Origin: an uncultured Sulfurovum sp.
GTDB taxonomy: Bacteria > Campylobacterota > Campylobacteria > Campylobacterales > Sulfurovaceae
Assembly (NCBI GenBank): GCA_902727855.1
Contig: CACVAS010000066.1
Coordinates: forward strand, 1-64,000
DNA length: 64,000 nt
Reading direction: 5' to 3'
Below the pieces are notes generated by a model. That model was not told the origin of the DNA and searched no databases. It saw only the letters and a list, made by a program, of their open reading frames with translations. Below are positions 47,463-56,827 of this stretch, one piece after another. How positions within the stretch are numbered: the first letter of the stretch is position 1; every line of letters begins with the position of its first letter. Position numbers and translations under genes: made by a program.

Positions 47463-47813
47463 ATGAGACATAAGCATGGTTACCGTAAACTAAGCAGAAC
47501 TTCTGCACATAGAGCGGCACTTCTTAAAAACCTTTCTATTGCCTTAACAAAAGAGGGTAGAATTGAGACTACATTGCCAAAGGCAAAAGAGCTTAGATCA
47601 TACTATGAAAAGCTAATTACAAAAGCTTCAAGTGGTGATTTTAATGCACATAGAGCTATTTTTGCAATGTTACAACACAAAGAGATTACTAATACAATAG
47701 TGAATGAAATTGCACCAAAGTATGCTGATAGAAATGGTGGATACACACGTATTATTAAAACACGTATGAGAAAAGGTGATGCAGCACCTATGGCAATTAT
47801 AGAACTTATATAA
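47463..47813 (+). CDS. rplQ: 50S ribosomal protein L17
   Basis: 116 residues. [21 protein letters not shown] and [24 protein letters not shown] are L17 hallmarks. It is the last gene of the alpha operon. The final codons lie inside a perfect 30-bp palindrome (47795-47824). Confidence 0.97.
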   Translation: MRHKHGYRKLSRTSAHRAALLKNLSIALTKEGRIETTLPKAKELRSYYEKLITKASSGDFNAHRAIFAMLQHKEITNTIVNEIAPKYADRNGGYTRIIKTRMRKGDAAPMAIIELI

Positions 47814-47824
47814 GTTCTATAATT
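47795..47824 (+). terminator. 30-bp perfect palindrome over the rplQ stop codon
   Basis: The left half AATTATAGAACTTAT is followed directly by its exact reverse complement ATAAGTTCTATAATT. The rplQ TAA (47811-47813) lies within it. As RNA it would form a long AU-rich hairpin and probably mark the transcript end, although no T tract follows. Confidence 0.6.
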
Positions 47825-48026
47825 TAAACTGTATATTGAGGCTATGCCTTGATATTCAAGATTCTTTACTTTACTACTTTTTTAAATCCTATATTTTTCC
47901 ATTGACCAATTTTCCCATTGACAAAGAAACACTTTTAGTGTATAACACAGTAACATAGATGCATCATATAATACTTTTACTATGCATGCGTTATAATAAT
48001 ATTAATAATGATTAAAAGGATATAGA

Positions 48027-48305
48027 TTGATTCCATTTACAGATGAAGAGTTAGAACCAGCAGTGATGAGTGTAATAGATAAAGTGAGACCTTCAATTCA
48101 ATTGGATGGTGGTGATATTACACTTATTAGTATTTTAGGTGGTAAGGTTTATGTTCAACTTCAAGGGGCTTGTGTTGGTTGTGGGTCTTCAGGAACGACT
48201 ATTAAGTTTGGTGTTGAAAGACAAATGCAGACTTTGATTCACCCAGACGTAACAGTTGTCAATGTACCACATGGATTTGAAGATAAGTTGGATCAAATAA
48301 TATAG
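48027..48305 (+). CDS. NifU C-terminal domain (Nfu-type) Fe-S scaffold
   Basis: 92 residues from a TTG start with AAAAGGA 6 nt upstream. The core VRPSIQLDGGDITLISI...GACVGCGSSG contains the CxxC that carries a 4Fe-4S cluster in Nfu proteins. It delivers clusters to client apoproteins. It is the first of a run with a conserved unknown gene and murE. Confidence 0.93.
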   Translation: MIPFTDEELEPAVMSVIDKVRPSIQLDGGDITLISILGGKVYVQLQGACVGCGSSGTTIKFGVERQMQTLIHPDVTVVNVPHGFEDKLDQII

Positions 48306-48307
48306 TT

Positions 48308-48886
48308 ATGAATAAAATAAACCAAGAAGTACTTTTAGAAAGAGCAGAGATGGAGTTTCTTCAGGGAAACTTTGTGGATGCTTTACGTTCTTACGGATTG
48401 ATACTCAAAGATTATCCTAGCCTTGATGAAGCTAAGATTGGTGTGTATCTTTCTGACTTGGGTGTCGAGAGTAGAGAAGAAGCACAAGCACTTTTTGACT
48501 ATTATCAAATGATTAAAGAAGAAAAAACAAATGCAGTAGAGATTATCAATGGACTTTTGGACTCTTTGAATCATTCTAAACTTGATATAAAAAAACTTTT
48601 AGCAGACCCTTTTGAAGAGCAACTAGAGTATGAAGATGGTATACGCTATAGCGACTTTATAAAATTGGTTGAGAGTAGAGGATCTTTTAGGACAACGTTT
48701 GAAGATATTATGTTTTCTACAAGAGTGATGATTAGTAATAAAGATGAGTTTATAGACTTTGTAACAAAATTATCTGAAGAGGGATTTGATGAGATGGTAT
48801 TACGATATCTTGATACCACTTCACACCTTTTTGGAAATGACCAAGATGTATTAGCCCTTTACAATGTTGTAAAAGGGCATCGATAG
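48308..48886 (+). CDS. Conserved helical protein upstream of murE
   Basis: 192 residues, soluble and acidic. The N-terminal third (ERAEMEFLQGNFVDALRSYGLILKDYP) resembles one TPR unit. No catalytic motif is visible. It starts 2 nt after the nfu gene and overlaps the murE GTG start by 1 nt, so all three should be cotranslated. No function is assigned. Confidence 0.75.
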   Translation: MNKINQEVLLERAEMEFLQGNFVDALRSYGLILKDYPSLDEAKIGVYLSDLGVESREEAQALFDYYQMIKEEKTNAVEIINGLLDSLNHSKLDIKKLLADPFEEQLEYEDGIRYSDFIKLVESRGSFRTTFEDIMFSTRVMISNKDEFIDFVTKLSEEGFDEMVLRYLDTTSHLFGNDQDVLALYNVVKGHR

Positions 48887-50196
48887 TGGTATTAAACTTT
48901 AATGTAAAACATGGTTATACAAAAATAACTGATGATACTTCCAATCTAGATAGTGAGACTTTATTTCTGTTAACTGAACAAAATAAAAACTATTATGAAA
49001 GACTTGAACATAGACCAGAAAACATTACACCCTTAGAGCTTATAGCTTTATGGGATATTTATACTATGAAAGTGGTGGGTGTAACTGGTACCAATGGCAA
49101 GACTACGGTAACTGCTGCCATATACTCCTTTTTACTTGACCTTGATGAAAAGCCAGCTTTGCAAGGTACACGTGGTTTATTTGCAGAGGAAAAACGTATA
49201 GAAGAGAAGAGTATGACCACACCTTCTATACTTGAAACACTGCATAATATGAAACAGACTTTTGATTTGGGCTGTAATTATTTTATAATGGAAGTAAGTT
49301 CACATGCGATTGATCAAAAACGTATTGAAGGGCTTACTTTTGCATTGAAAGTCCATACCAATGTAACTTCTGATCATTTAGACTACCATGGTACAGTGGA
49401 AGAGTATAGACGTGTTAAGAGTCTATTTTTTGCTGATGAAACACCGAAGCTTTTAAACAAAGATGATATTAAAAATATTACGTATAATCCTGTAGGTGCA
49501 CAAAGTTATGGCGTAGATGAACCTGCAACATTTAAAGTACAAGCTTTTTCACTACTTCATGGTATTACAGCAGGTATTAGACACTTAAGAGATGAAGATA
49601 CATTCCATTCTCCTATGGTGGGACTTTTTAATTTGTTTAATCTCATGGCAGCTATTGGTTCTGTACAGATGCTAACAGGTAGACCAATATCCCAGATATG
49701 TGAAGTGGTAGAACATTTTGCAGGTGTCTCAGGACGTATGGAGGTTGTGAGTCAAAAGCCTTTAGTGATAGTAGACTTTGCACATACTGATGATGGGATG
49801 CATGCGGTCTTAGAGTCTATGAAAGACCGAGATATTTCTGTTGTTTTTGGTGCGGGGGGAAACCGTGATAAAGAGAAACGTCCACGAATGGGTGCAGTGG
49901 CGGGACGTTATGCGAATAAAATTTATGTTACATCTGATAACCCACGTGATGAAGTACCTGAGTATATACTTGAAGAGATTTTAATTGGTCTTCATGGTAA
50001 AGAGGGTGTTACTGCCTGTCCAGATAGAAAACTTGCCATCAAGTTAGCTTTAGATGCACTTGAGGAGAATGAAGTTTTACTTATTCTTGGTAAAGGAGAT
50101 GAGGATTATCAAGAGATTAAAGGTGTGAAACATCCTTTTGATGATAGAGCTGTAGTAAGAGAGCTACTTACATGCGACGAACATGGAAAAAAATGA
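48886..50196 (+). CDS. murE: UDP-MurNAc-tripeptide synthetase
   Basis: 436 residues from a GTG start. Mur ligase ATP loop GVTGTNGKTTVTA (about 65-77), YHGTVEEYRRVK, and DNPRDE, the motif that selects meso-diaminopimelate. It adds mDAP to UDP-MurNAc-L-Ala-D-Glu in peptidoglycan synthesis. Length is at the short end, as in other Campylobacterota. The next gene starts within its stop (ATGA). Confidence 0.96.
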   Translation: MVLNFNVKHGYTKITDDTSNLDSETLFLLTEQNKNYYERLEHRPENITPLELIALWDIYTMKVVGVTGTNGKTTVTAAIYSFLLDLDEKPALQGTRGLFAEEKRIEEKSMTTPSILETLHNMKQTFDLGCNYFIMEVSSHAIDQKRIEGLTFALKVHTNVTSDHLDYHGTVEEYRRVKSLFFADETPKLLNKDDIKNITYNPVGAQSYGVDEPATFKVQAFSLLHGITAGIRHLRDEDTFHSPMVGLFNLFNLMAAIGSVQMLTGRPISQICEVVEHFAGVSGRMEVVSQKPLVIVDFAHTDDGMHAVLESMKDRDISVVFGAGGNRDKEKRPRMGAVAGRYANKIYVTSDNPRDEVPEYILEEILIGLHGKEGVTACPDRKLAIKLALDALEENEVLLILGKGDEDYQEIKGVKHPFDDRAVVRELLTCDEHGKK

Positions 50197-51038
50197 AGCG
50201 TATAATTTTAGTCATTATGATGACACTTGGTAGTATTTCACTTCAGGCTTTTAGTTTTGACGACTTAAAGGATAAAGTTGAAAAGCGTATAGAAGATTTT
50301 AAAAAGTTTCGTAATCCTTCTGATATGAGTGCAAAAGAGATGGTGGAAACTATGTCGATGGGGGTATTAAGTACTGATCTTATTACCAAAGCCTTTAAGC
50401 AAGCCTTAAAAATAGGTGTGGATCAAGCTGTTGATACGCTAGGTAAGAAAGATGGTTTTATGGACAATGCCGCTGTTAGGATTCCTCTTCCGCCACCATT
50501 TTCCCAAATGGAAGATATGATGAGAATGGCTGGTGGTGGTGATATGATAGATGAGTTTATTCTTTCTATGAATAGGGCAGCTGCACGTGCTGCACCACAA
50601 ACTGCGGGGATATTTGTTGCTTCAGTGGATGATATGTCTTTTAATGATGCGGCAGATATGTTGATGATGGATGGAAGTCCTGCAACAGATTATTTCAAGC
50701 GACATACAAGAAAAGATCTTAAAAAACTCATCACACCTATTATTGTAAAAGAGATGAAAACAAATAAAGTCTATAAATATTATGATGCCATAAAAAAAGT
50801 GGCGAATCCAATGATGAAAACGTTTGCTAAAATGACAAATTTTATGGACATGGCAGAAACATTCCGTCTCAAAAAGTATATTCCTCAAAATGCAGTAAAT
50901 ATTGAAGAGTATATTACAGAACATACCATTGATGCTATCTATTTTATGATAGGACAATCAGAAAAAATGATTCGTACAAATCCGGTACATCAAACTACTT
51001 CTGAGCTTAGAAAGGTTTTTGGCAAAATTATGCCATAA
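50193..51038 (+). CDS. Secreted protein of unknown function
   Basis: 281 residues from the ATG at 50193, which overlaps the murE stop (ATGA). This gives a clean signal peptide (KRIILVIMMTLGSISLQAF). The mature part is helical, with several Met-rich stretches (MSAKEMVETMSMGVLS, MADMLMMDGSPATDYF-type). It resembles DUF4197-type periplasmic proteins. The role is unknown. Confidence 0.7.
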   Translation: MKRIILVIMMTLGSISLQAFSFDDLKDKVEKRIEDFKKFRNPSDMSAKEMVETMSMGVLSTDLITKAFKQALKIGVDQAVDTLGKKDGFMDNAAVRIPLPPPFSQMEDMMRMAGGGDMIDEFILSMNRAAARAAPQTAGIFVASVDDMSFNDAADMLMMDGSPATDYFKRHTRKDLKKLITPIIVKEMKTNKVYKYYDAIKKVANPMMKTFAKMTNFMDMAETFRLKKYIPQNAVNIEEYITEHTIDAIYFMIGQSEKMIRTNPVHQTTSELRKVFGKIMP

Positions 51039-51061
51039 AACAAATTATTTAATACTCCAAA

Positions 51062-51113
51062 GCGAACTTTAACTTCCACTAGAGAGATGGAAAACCTCCA
51101 TCCCTCAAGTGTG
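51062..51113 (+). terminator. Hairpin downstream of the murE run
   Basis: A long imperfect stem, CACTaGAGaGATGGA paired with TCCATCcCTCaAGTG across a 5-nt loop (about 51077-51112). It lies 25-75 bp after the gene ending at 51038. No T tract follows. Confidence 0.6.
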
Positions 51114-51230
51114 TGAATTATCCACCTATAAAATTATCTTAACTTATCTATCTCATTAACATCACAAATTTTTATTAATTCGCCTTTTAAATATTATAAA
51201 AATCTATAAAATGATTAAGAAACCATTATA

Positions 51231-51263
51231 TTGTATAATATTTATACAACAAATTGTATACAA
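51231..51263 (+). promoter_or_regulatory. Operator-like inverted repeats upstream of nrtA
   Basis: TTGTATAA-TAT-TTATACAA (51231-51249) is followed 4 nt later by the palindrome TTGTATACAA (51254-51263). Three to four TTGTATA half-sites lie in 33 bp, about 55 bp before the binding-protein gene. It looks like a dimeric-regulator operator; the regulator is not identified. Confidence 0.6.
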
Positions 51264-51316
51264 AGCATTGTTCTTGCTGTTATACTTGCATCAAATCATC
51301 ATAAAAAGGAATTTAG

Positions 51317-52709
51317 ATGGCAAAAAATATAATGAAAAAAGTATTAAGTCTTGGACTGGGACTGAGTATAGTAACAACAGCAGCTATGGCAAAGTTAGAA
51401 AAAACAGATCTTAAAATAGGGTTTATCGCACTGACGGACTGTGCACCTATTGTAGTAGCTAAAGAAAAAGGTTTTTTTGAAAAATATGGACTCAACGTAC
51501 ATGTAGCAAAAGAGGGGGGGAGGATGGCCTGGTATCCAGCAAAAAGTGATTTCTGGAGAGTATGACTTTTCACATGCACTTGCAGGAATGCCAATTGCAG
51601 CAACCATAGGAATTAATGGAAATGCACACCTTCAAGCACTCTTATCGTTAGACTTTAATGGAAACGCGATTACTTATGGAAACAACATTATTAAAGAGAT
51701 GGAAAAATATGGTTTAGATAAAACCGAGAGACCCGTTTCTGCAGCAAGTTTGAAAAAATATATTGATGCAAAACATAAAGCTGAAGGTGATGACTACAAA
51801 CCACTTAGTTTTGGTATGGTTCACCCTGTCTCTACACACAACTATGAGTTACGTTACTGGATGGCAGCATCAGGTATTGTTCCAGATGCCGACTGTACCA
51901 TTAAACCATTTCCTCCACCAACAATGCCGTCAAACCTTATAGCAGGTAATATAGAAGGGTATTGTGTGGGTGAGCCATGGAACTCAAGAATTGTGCTTAA
52001 AGGTAAAGGTTCTGCATTAGTAACTAACTATGACATTTGGAACAACAACCCAGAGAAAGTGCTTCAAGCAAGAGCTGATTTTGTAGAAAAGTATCCAGAA
52101 ACAACAAAAGCAGTAATGAAAGCCATTATTGAGGCACAAATGTGGCTAGATGCATCATGGGAAAATAGAGAAGAGGCTATAGGTTACTTGGCTAAAAAGA
52201 ATTATGTGAAGGCACCCAAATCTGTACTAAGAAAGTCAATGAGTGGTACATTCCTTTATAACAAAGGGGTAGACAGTTCTAACCCTATGTTTAATACATT
52301 TGCAAACTATTATGCAGCGTACCCGTTTTATTCACACGGTATGTGGTTTATGACACAGATGTATAGATGGGGACAGATTGATAAACCTATTGATATGAAA
52401 AAAGTTATAGAGTCTGTCTATAGACCTGATTTGTTTGCAGAAGTAGCAAAAGAAGTAGGGTATACATTGCCTCCAAGTGCCTGGAAAAAAGATGGTGTGG
52501 ATGAATATAACAAATTTATAGATGGTAAAGTATGGGATCCAAACAAAGCTGTTGAGTATATTTTTGATGCGCAAGTCGTAAACTCAAAGGTTGCCAAAGA
52601 AGACTTACTTAAAGCCAATGATTGGAAAGTCGAAACAAAACAACCTGCATATGTATGTCCTTATGGACCAGCAGGGTGTGCAGACCCTAAGTTTGTAACT
52701 AAAAAATAA
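51317..52709 (+). pseudogene. NrtA/CmpA-type binding protein, frameshifted at a G7 run
   Basis: Frame 1 runs from 51317 to 51565 with signal peptide [25 protein letters not shown] and [28 protein letters not shown]. It goes out of frame at seven G (51514-51520). The other frame continues [25 protein letters not shown] and then a full NrtA/CmpA C-terminus (GYCVGEPWNSRIV, MWFMTQMYRWGQID) to 52709. Removing one G restores a single 460-residue protein. It binds nitrate or bicarbonate in the periplasm. The break may be real, phase-variable or a sequencing error. It is first of an nrtABC-like operon. Confidence 0.85.
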
Positions 52710-52713
52710 TTAA

Positions 52714-52918
52714 AAATACAAGGCATTTTTCTTTGTATTTATAGGTGCCTGAAGCACATAAATCCTCCTTTTTTAAATGTGAAAATTACTACTGTTTCCA
52801 ACTTCAGGTACCTATAAATACAAAGACGTAAACTCTTAAAAATCCTTTTTGCTACAAAGTATAGTTTATATTTTAAGCTATTGCTCTGTCAATAGAAATA
52901 GAGAACTTTTAAGAGTTT
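52714..52918 (+). other. nrtA-nrtB spacer with nested inverted repeats
   Basis: A 24-bp arm (52731-52754) pairs with 52802-52825 with one G-T position. The first part of that arm can instead pair with AAATACAAGG (52714-52723). A second 12-bp inverted repeat, AAACTCTTAAAA (52830-52841) and TTTTAAGAGTTT (52907-52918), encloses the region up to the nrtB ribosome binding site. It has the shape of an attenuator or an RNA-stability element. Confidence 0.65.
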
Positions 52919-52936
52919 ATATGATGAAGGAAAAAA

Positions 52937-53752
52937 ATGAATAATGAGCTTATTAAAAAAATAGTATTACCTCTCATGGTATTTATTGCTATTTTAGGTG
53001 TATGGAAAAGTATTGCAGGTGTGGTTGAAGATTTTCCAACACCTGAAAATACATATGTTTCTGCATTTGGTGGCGTGAATGCAGAGGGTGACGAGGTAGA
53101 AGGTGTGTTGTCAAATCCTTTTTACATAGAAAACCAAGATGATAAAGGTGTCTTTTGGCAAATCTTAGAGTCATTAAAAAGAGTTTTTGGTGGGTTTGTT
53201 TTAGCATTGATTGTTGGTATACCATTAGGTTTATTGATTGGTATGAGTAAGAATGCCCAGTATGCTTTTGATCCATTTATACAGATATTTAAGCCAGTCT
53301 CACCATTGGCATGGTTGCCATTGTTACTTTTTATCTTTCAAGATATTAACATGACAGCTATTTCAACCATATTCATCACATCTATATGGCCTATTATTAT
53401 TAACACTGCTCTTGGCGTACGTTCTGTGAGTGAAGACTATATGAATGTGGCTAAAGTACTACAGTTTACACCTTTAGAAAAAGTTGTACAAATTATTTTA
53501 CCTGTAGCAGTGCCATTTATTTTTACAGGAATGAGACTATCTCTAGGAATCGCGTGGTTGGTTATTGTTGCTGCTGAGATGCTAACAGGGGGTATTGGTA
53601 TTGGTTTTTGGATATGGGATGAGTACAATAACCTTGCATACGACAATATTATTATTGGTATTATACTGGTTGGATTAATTGGATTTATCTTAGATCTTAT
53701 CATGGGTAAAGTAGCCGACTTCTTTGATTATAGAAAAAAAGGTAAAGCATAA
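52937..53752 (+). CDS. NitT/TauT-type ABC transporter permease
   Basis: 271 residues, about six membrane helices, with the coupling loop VAKVLQFTPLEKVVQIILPVAVPFIFTGMRLS. It is close to NrtB/CmpB. It should form the membrane channel for nitrate, nitrite or bicarbonate. GAAGGAAAAAA lies before the ATG. It abuts the ATPase gene (TAATG). Confidence 0.9.
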   Translation: MNNELIKKIVLPLMVFIAILGVWKSIAGVVEDFPTPENTYVSAFGGVNAEGDEVEGVLSNPFYIENQDDKGVFWQILESLKRVFGGFVLALIVGIPLGLLIGMSKNAQYAFDPFIQIFKPVSPLAWLPLLLFIFQDINMTAISTIFITSIWPIIINTALGVRSVSEDYMNVAKVLQFTPLEKVVQIILPVAVPFIFTGMRLSLGIAWLVIVAAEMLTGGIGIGFWIWDEYNNLAYDNIIIGIILVGLIGFILDLIMGKVADFFDYRKKGKA

Positions 53753-54543
53753 TGAGTGAATTTTTAAGTTTAAAAAATATAGAGAAGAGATTTCCTATTC
53801 CAGGGAAAGAAGATTATATAGCCGTGACTGATGTCAATTTGGAAATTAAAAAAAATGAGATTATTGCTATTATTGGGCATAGTGGATGTGGGAAATCTAC
53901 CTTACTCAATATGATTTCAGGCCTTGATATGCAAACAGAAGGTGATATATATCTTAAAGAGCATGAAATCAAAGGCCCCGGACCCGACAGAGCAGTTGTA
54001 TTTCAAAACCACTCCTTACTTCCTTGGTTAAGCGTCTATGACAATATAGAGATGGCAGTAAAAAAGGTCATGCCAGAACTGGATGCGATGGAACTACGTG
54101 AACGTGTTGAAAAGTTTATCTCAATGGTAAATTTGGATGCAGCAAAAGACAAGCTTCCTGGCGAAATATCTGGTGGTATGAAGCAGCGTGTGGGGATTGC
54201 AAGAGCACTGTCTATAAAACCAGATGTCTTGTTGATGGATGAGCCATTTGGTGCACTTGACTCTTTGACCAGGGCAAACCTCCAAGAACATTTGATGCGT
54301 ATTCAAAAAAATGTTAAAAATACAGTGATTATTATTACACATGATGTTGATGAAGCTGTACTACTTAGTGATAGAGTCATTATGATGACCAATGGGCCAG
54401 AAGCAACGATAGGTGAAATACTAGAAGTAAACTTAGAACGTCCTAGAAATAGAGTAGAGCTTCAGCATGATGAAGAGTATATAAGATGTAGAGAAGCAAT
54501 TTTGAGTTTTCTTTATGAGAAGTTTGCGAAAGATGATGAATAG
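53752..54543 (+). CDS. NitT/TauT-type ABC transporter ATP-binding protein
   Basis: 263 residues. Walker A GHSGCGKST, signature ISGGMKQRV, Walker B VLLMDEP and the switch His in IITHDVDEA. Similar to NrtD/CmpD (no extra binding-protein-like domain as in NrtC). It powers the transporter encoded by the two genes before it. Confidence 0.92.
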   Translation: MSEFLSLKNIEKRFPIPGKEDYIAVTDVNLEIKKNEIIAIIGHSGCGKSTLLNMISGLDMQTEGDIYLKEHEIKGPGPDRAVVFQNHSLLPWLSVYDNIEMAVKKVMPELDAMELRERVEKFISMVNLDAAKDKLPGEISGGMKQRVGIARALSIKPDVLLMDEPFGALDSLTRANLQEHLMRIQKNVKNTVIIITHDVDEAVLLSDRVIMMTNGPEATIGEILEVNLERPRNRVELQHDEEYIRCREAILSFLYEKFAKDDE

Positions 54544-54569
54544 GACTAGAGAGAACATAAAGGTATAGC

Positions 54570-55424
54570 GTGAAAGAGTTTATCAAGGTATATAAAGAGA
54601 ATCAGGAAGATATTGAAAAGTTTATTCTAACAACATTAAAAAATAATGGTTCGATTTTAACACAAGCATCTAGTAACTATAAAAAGGTGTTTAAAACTTT
54701 TCCTTCTATGGAGCTGCTATATATCACCGATTTGGAATATATTCAGTGTGCGCCAAATGTCTATAGAAACAAAATTGAAGTCTCTGCAAAAGGTAAAAGT
54801 AGAATCTATCTTAGTACCAAGATGATGCAAAAAGAAGAAGACTTTTTTATATCTGCACCTTATTTGAGTTCTACTACAGGACATACATGCATCACTGTGA
54901 TGAGAAAAGAAAATGATAGATATATCTTTATAGATTTTAGACTTTCTGCTTTACTAGGAAGACTAGGGTTGGTAGAGTTAAACCCAGCTTTCAATACATT
55001 TACAACATTTTTTTACAAAGCAGTAGGTTTTTCTCTCATGGCCTTTGCTTTTTTTGCTATTTTCTATGCCATTTTGGGGTACTTGTCTAGTATTTTTATC
55101 CAAGGAGACTTTTCACTAGATGCCATTTTTAAACCTATTGTGGCATTAACCTTAGGGTTGGCAATTTTTGATCTTGCAAAAACTATTTTAGAAAGGGAAG
55201 TCTTTTTTAAAAACTATAGTAATGAGTCTGAAGATGCAAATGTACTCACAAAGTTTTCCATAGCCATTATCATTGCACTGTCTATTGAGGCACTTATGGT
55301 AGTATTTAAGATTGCACTACATGATTATTCTGCGATGATACATGCCCTTTACCTTATTATGGGGATTGCTTTGATTATTATCTCTTTGGGTATTTATAGT
55401 TATTTGTCTAGGAAGAAAAATTGA
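54570..55424 (+). CDS. Membrane protein with PDC/Cache-like N-terminus
   Basis: 284 residues from a GTG start with AAAGG 6 nt upstream. The N-terminal 150 residues look like a sensor-type domain (YITDLEYIQCAPNVYRNKI, FFISAPYLSSTTGHTCITVM). Four hydrophobic helices follow (about 155-285). No kinase, cyclase or methyl-accepting domain follows, so it is a sensor-like protein without an output domain. It follows the nrt ATPase by 26 nt and may act with it. The role is unknown. Confidence 0.65.
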   Translation: MKEFIKVYKENQEDIEKFILTTLKNNGSILTQASSNYKKVFKTFPSMELLYITDLEYIQCAPNVYRNKIEVSAKGKSRIYLSTKMMQKEEDFFISAPYLSSTTGHTCITVMRKENDRYIFIDFRLSALLGRLGLVELNPAFNTFTTFFYKAVGFSLMAFAFFAIFYAILGYLSSIFIQGDFSLDAIFKPIVALTLGLAIFDLAKTILEREVFFKNYSNESEDANVLTKFSIAIIIALSIEALMVVFKIALHDYSAMIHALYLIMGIALIIISLGIYSYLSRKKN

Positions 55425-55530
55425 TATTTTTTAGTTGGAATAAGAGAAAAGTGTCATTGCCTTTTTCAAGATAATCTCACATTAAGTAAATAGGAGTAAA
55501 ATACTCTCAATTAAAATTTAAGGACTTCAT

Positions 55531-55911
55531 ATGACACCAGGTATACCACAACCAGCATTTTACATTTTTAAATGTCAACAATCAGCACCTCCAGGGATGC
55601 CAAAACCTTCTTGTGTAAAAGCAGATGATCCAGAGTCACAACAGCTTTTTCAGCATTTATCACAGTCACTTATGCAAAAAGGGATTATAGGTACAGTAAC
55701 ACCTATACAGACAGGTTGTCTTAACCGTTGTGCCAATGGTCCAGTGATGTTGGTAGAACCAGGGCATGTTATGTATGTAGGACTTACTAAAGAGAAAATA
55801 GATAGAATTATAGATGAGCATATTTTAGGTGGAAACGTTGTTGATGAGTATGTGATTCCAGATATTATGTGGGGTGACCCTATAGACCCAGCGTCTATTG
55901 CTACAAAGTAA
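55531..55911 (+). CDS. Thioredoxin-like 2Fe-2S ferredoxin
   Basis: 126 residues. Cluster ligands C15, C28, C63 and C67 lie in YIFKCQQSAPPGMPKPSC and TGCLNRCANGP, the pattern of thioredoxin-fold ferredoxins. It should be a small soluble electron carrier; the partner is unknown. AAGGAC lies before the ATG. It is a single gene. Confidence 0.88.
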   Translation: MTPGIPQPAFYIFKCQQSAPPGMPKPSCVKADDPESQQLFQHLSQSLMQKGIIGTVTPIQTGCLNRCANGPVMLVEPGHVMYVGLTKEKIDRIIDEHILGGNVVDEYVIPDIMWGDPIDPASIATK

Positions 55912-56007
55912 GTAGATTTACAGTACATCAAGTAAGTTCGTATCTGAACTTACTCCCTCAATTCCCCCACAATTTTCAGTATAATAAAGAGTTAGGTGGG
56001 ATTTTGC

Positions 56008-56013
56008 TATAAT
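56008..56013 (+). promoter_or_regulatory. -10 box of panD-ybaB
   Basis: TATAAT in TTTTGCTATAATCCC, about 38 bp upstream of panD. Confidence 0.6.
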
Positions 56014-56051
56014 CCCTAAACTGAAATACTATATTTAAGGAAACAAACTTA

Positions 56052-56420
56052 ATGAACATTACAATGTTATATTCTAAGCTCCATAGAGCGACTGTTACAG
56101 ATGCAAATTTAAATTATGTAGGTTCTATTACTATAGATGTAGATTTGATTAAAGCTGCAAACATGAGAATAGGTCAAAAAATAGATATCGTGAATGTCAA
56201 TAATGGTGAACGTTTTTCAACCTATATTATTCCTGGTGAGTCTGGGAAAAAAGAGATGTGTCTCAATGGTGCAGCTGCAAGAAAAGTCCATAAGGGCGAT
56301 AAAATCATTGTCATTGCGTATGCAACCATGACAGAAGAAGAAGCAGACACTTACAAACCTAAAGTGGTTATTTTAAATGATGACAATAGCATTGCTCAAG
56401 AGTTTGAAGGTTTAGAATAA
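56052..56420 (+). CDS. panD: Aspartate 1-decarboxylase
   Basis: 122 residues. The self-cleavage site G24-S25 is in NYVGSITID; processing yields the pyruvoyl cofactor. [15 protein letters not shown] and [22 protein letters not shown] are typical. It makes beta-alanine for pantothenate and CoA. It is followed after 15 nt by ybaB. Confidence 0.97.
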   Translation: MNITMLYSKLHRATVTDANLNYVGSITIDVDLIKAANMRIGQKIDIVNVNNGERFSTYIIPGESGKKEMCLNGAAARKVHKGDKIIVIAYATMTEEEADTYKPKVVILNDDNSIAQEFEGLE

Positions 56421-56435
56421 TGCAAGGAGTGCTAC

Positions 56436-56750
56436 ATGTTTGAAGGTCTTGATATGGGTAAAATGTCTGAGATGATGTCTCAGATGCAAGAGAAAGCCAA
56501 AGAGATGCAAGAGCAGTCAAAAAATGTACAGTTTACTGCTAAAGCAGGAGGTGGACTTGTAGAGTTAACCATGAATGGTGCAGGGGAAGTGGTAGATCTT
56601 AACATCGATGAGTCGATGCTTACAGATAAGGCATACTTACAAATCTTACTGATATCTGCAATGAATGATGCAAATAAAATGGCTGAAGAGAATAAAAAGT
56701 CCCAAGCAATGGGCATGATGGGTGGTATGAACCCTTTTCAGAGCAAGTAG
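56436..56750 (+). CDS. YbaB/EbfC nucleoid-associated protein
   Basis: 104 residues, Met/Gln-rich at the start (MGKMSEMMSQMQEKAKEMQEQ), then GGGLVELTMNGAGEVVDLNIDESML, the family core. Family members are DNA-binding dimers, often next to recR/dnaX; here it is paired with panD. Confidence 0.95.
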   Translation: MFEGLDMGKMSEMMSQMQEKAKEMQEQSKNVQFTAKAGGGLVELTMNGAGEVVDLNIDESMLTDKAYLQILLISAMNDANKMAEENKKSQAMGMMGGMNPFQSK

Positions 56751-56827
56751 TCAAGTAGTATATTATAGTAATTTGAGTTAAGAGATGAATGCGTATGTGC
56801 GTATGATTCTCTACGCTACAGAGAGCT

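Noticed and set aside
51546-52709. A second, separate binding-protein gene starting at the ATG near 51546
   Set aside because: It lacks a signal peptide and the first domain, both of which are found in the frame just upstream. One frameshifted gene explains both parts better.
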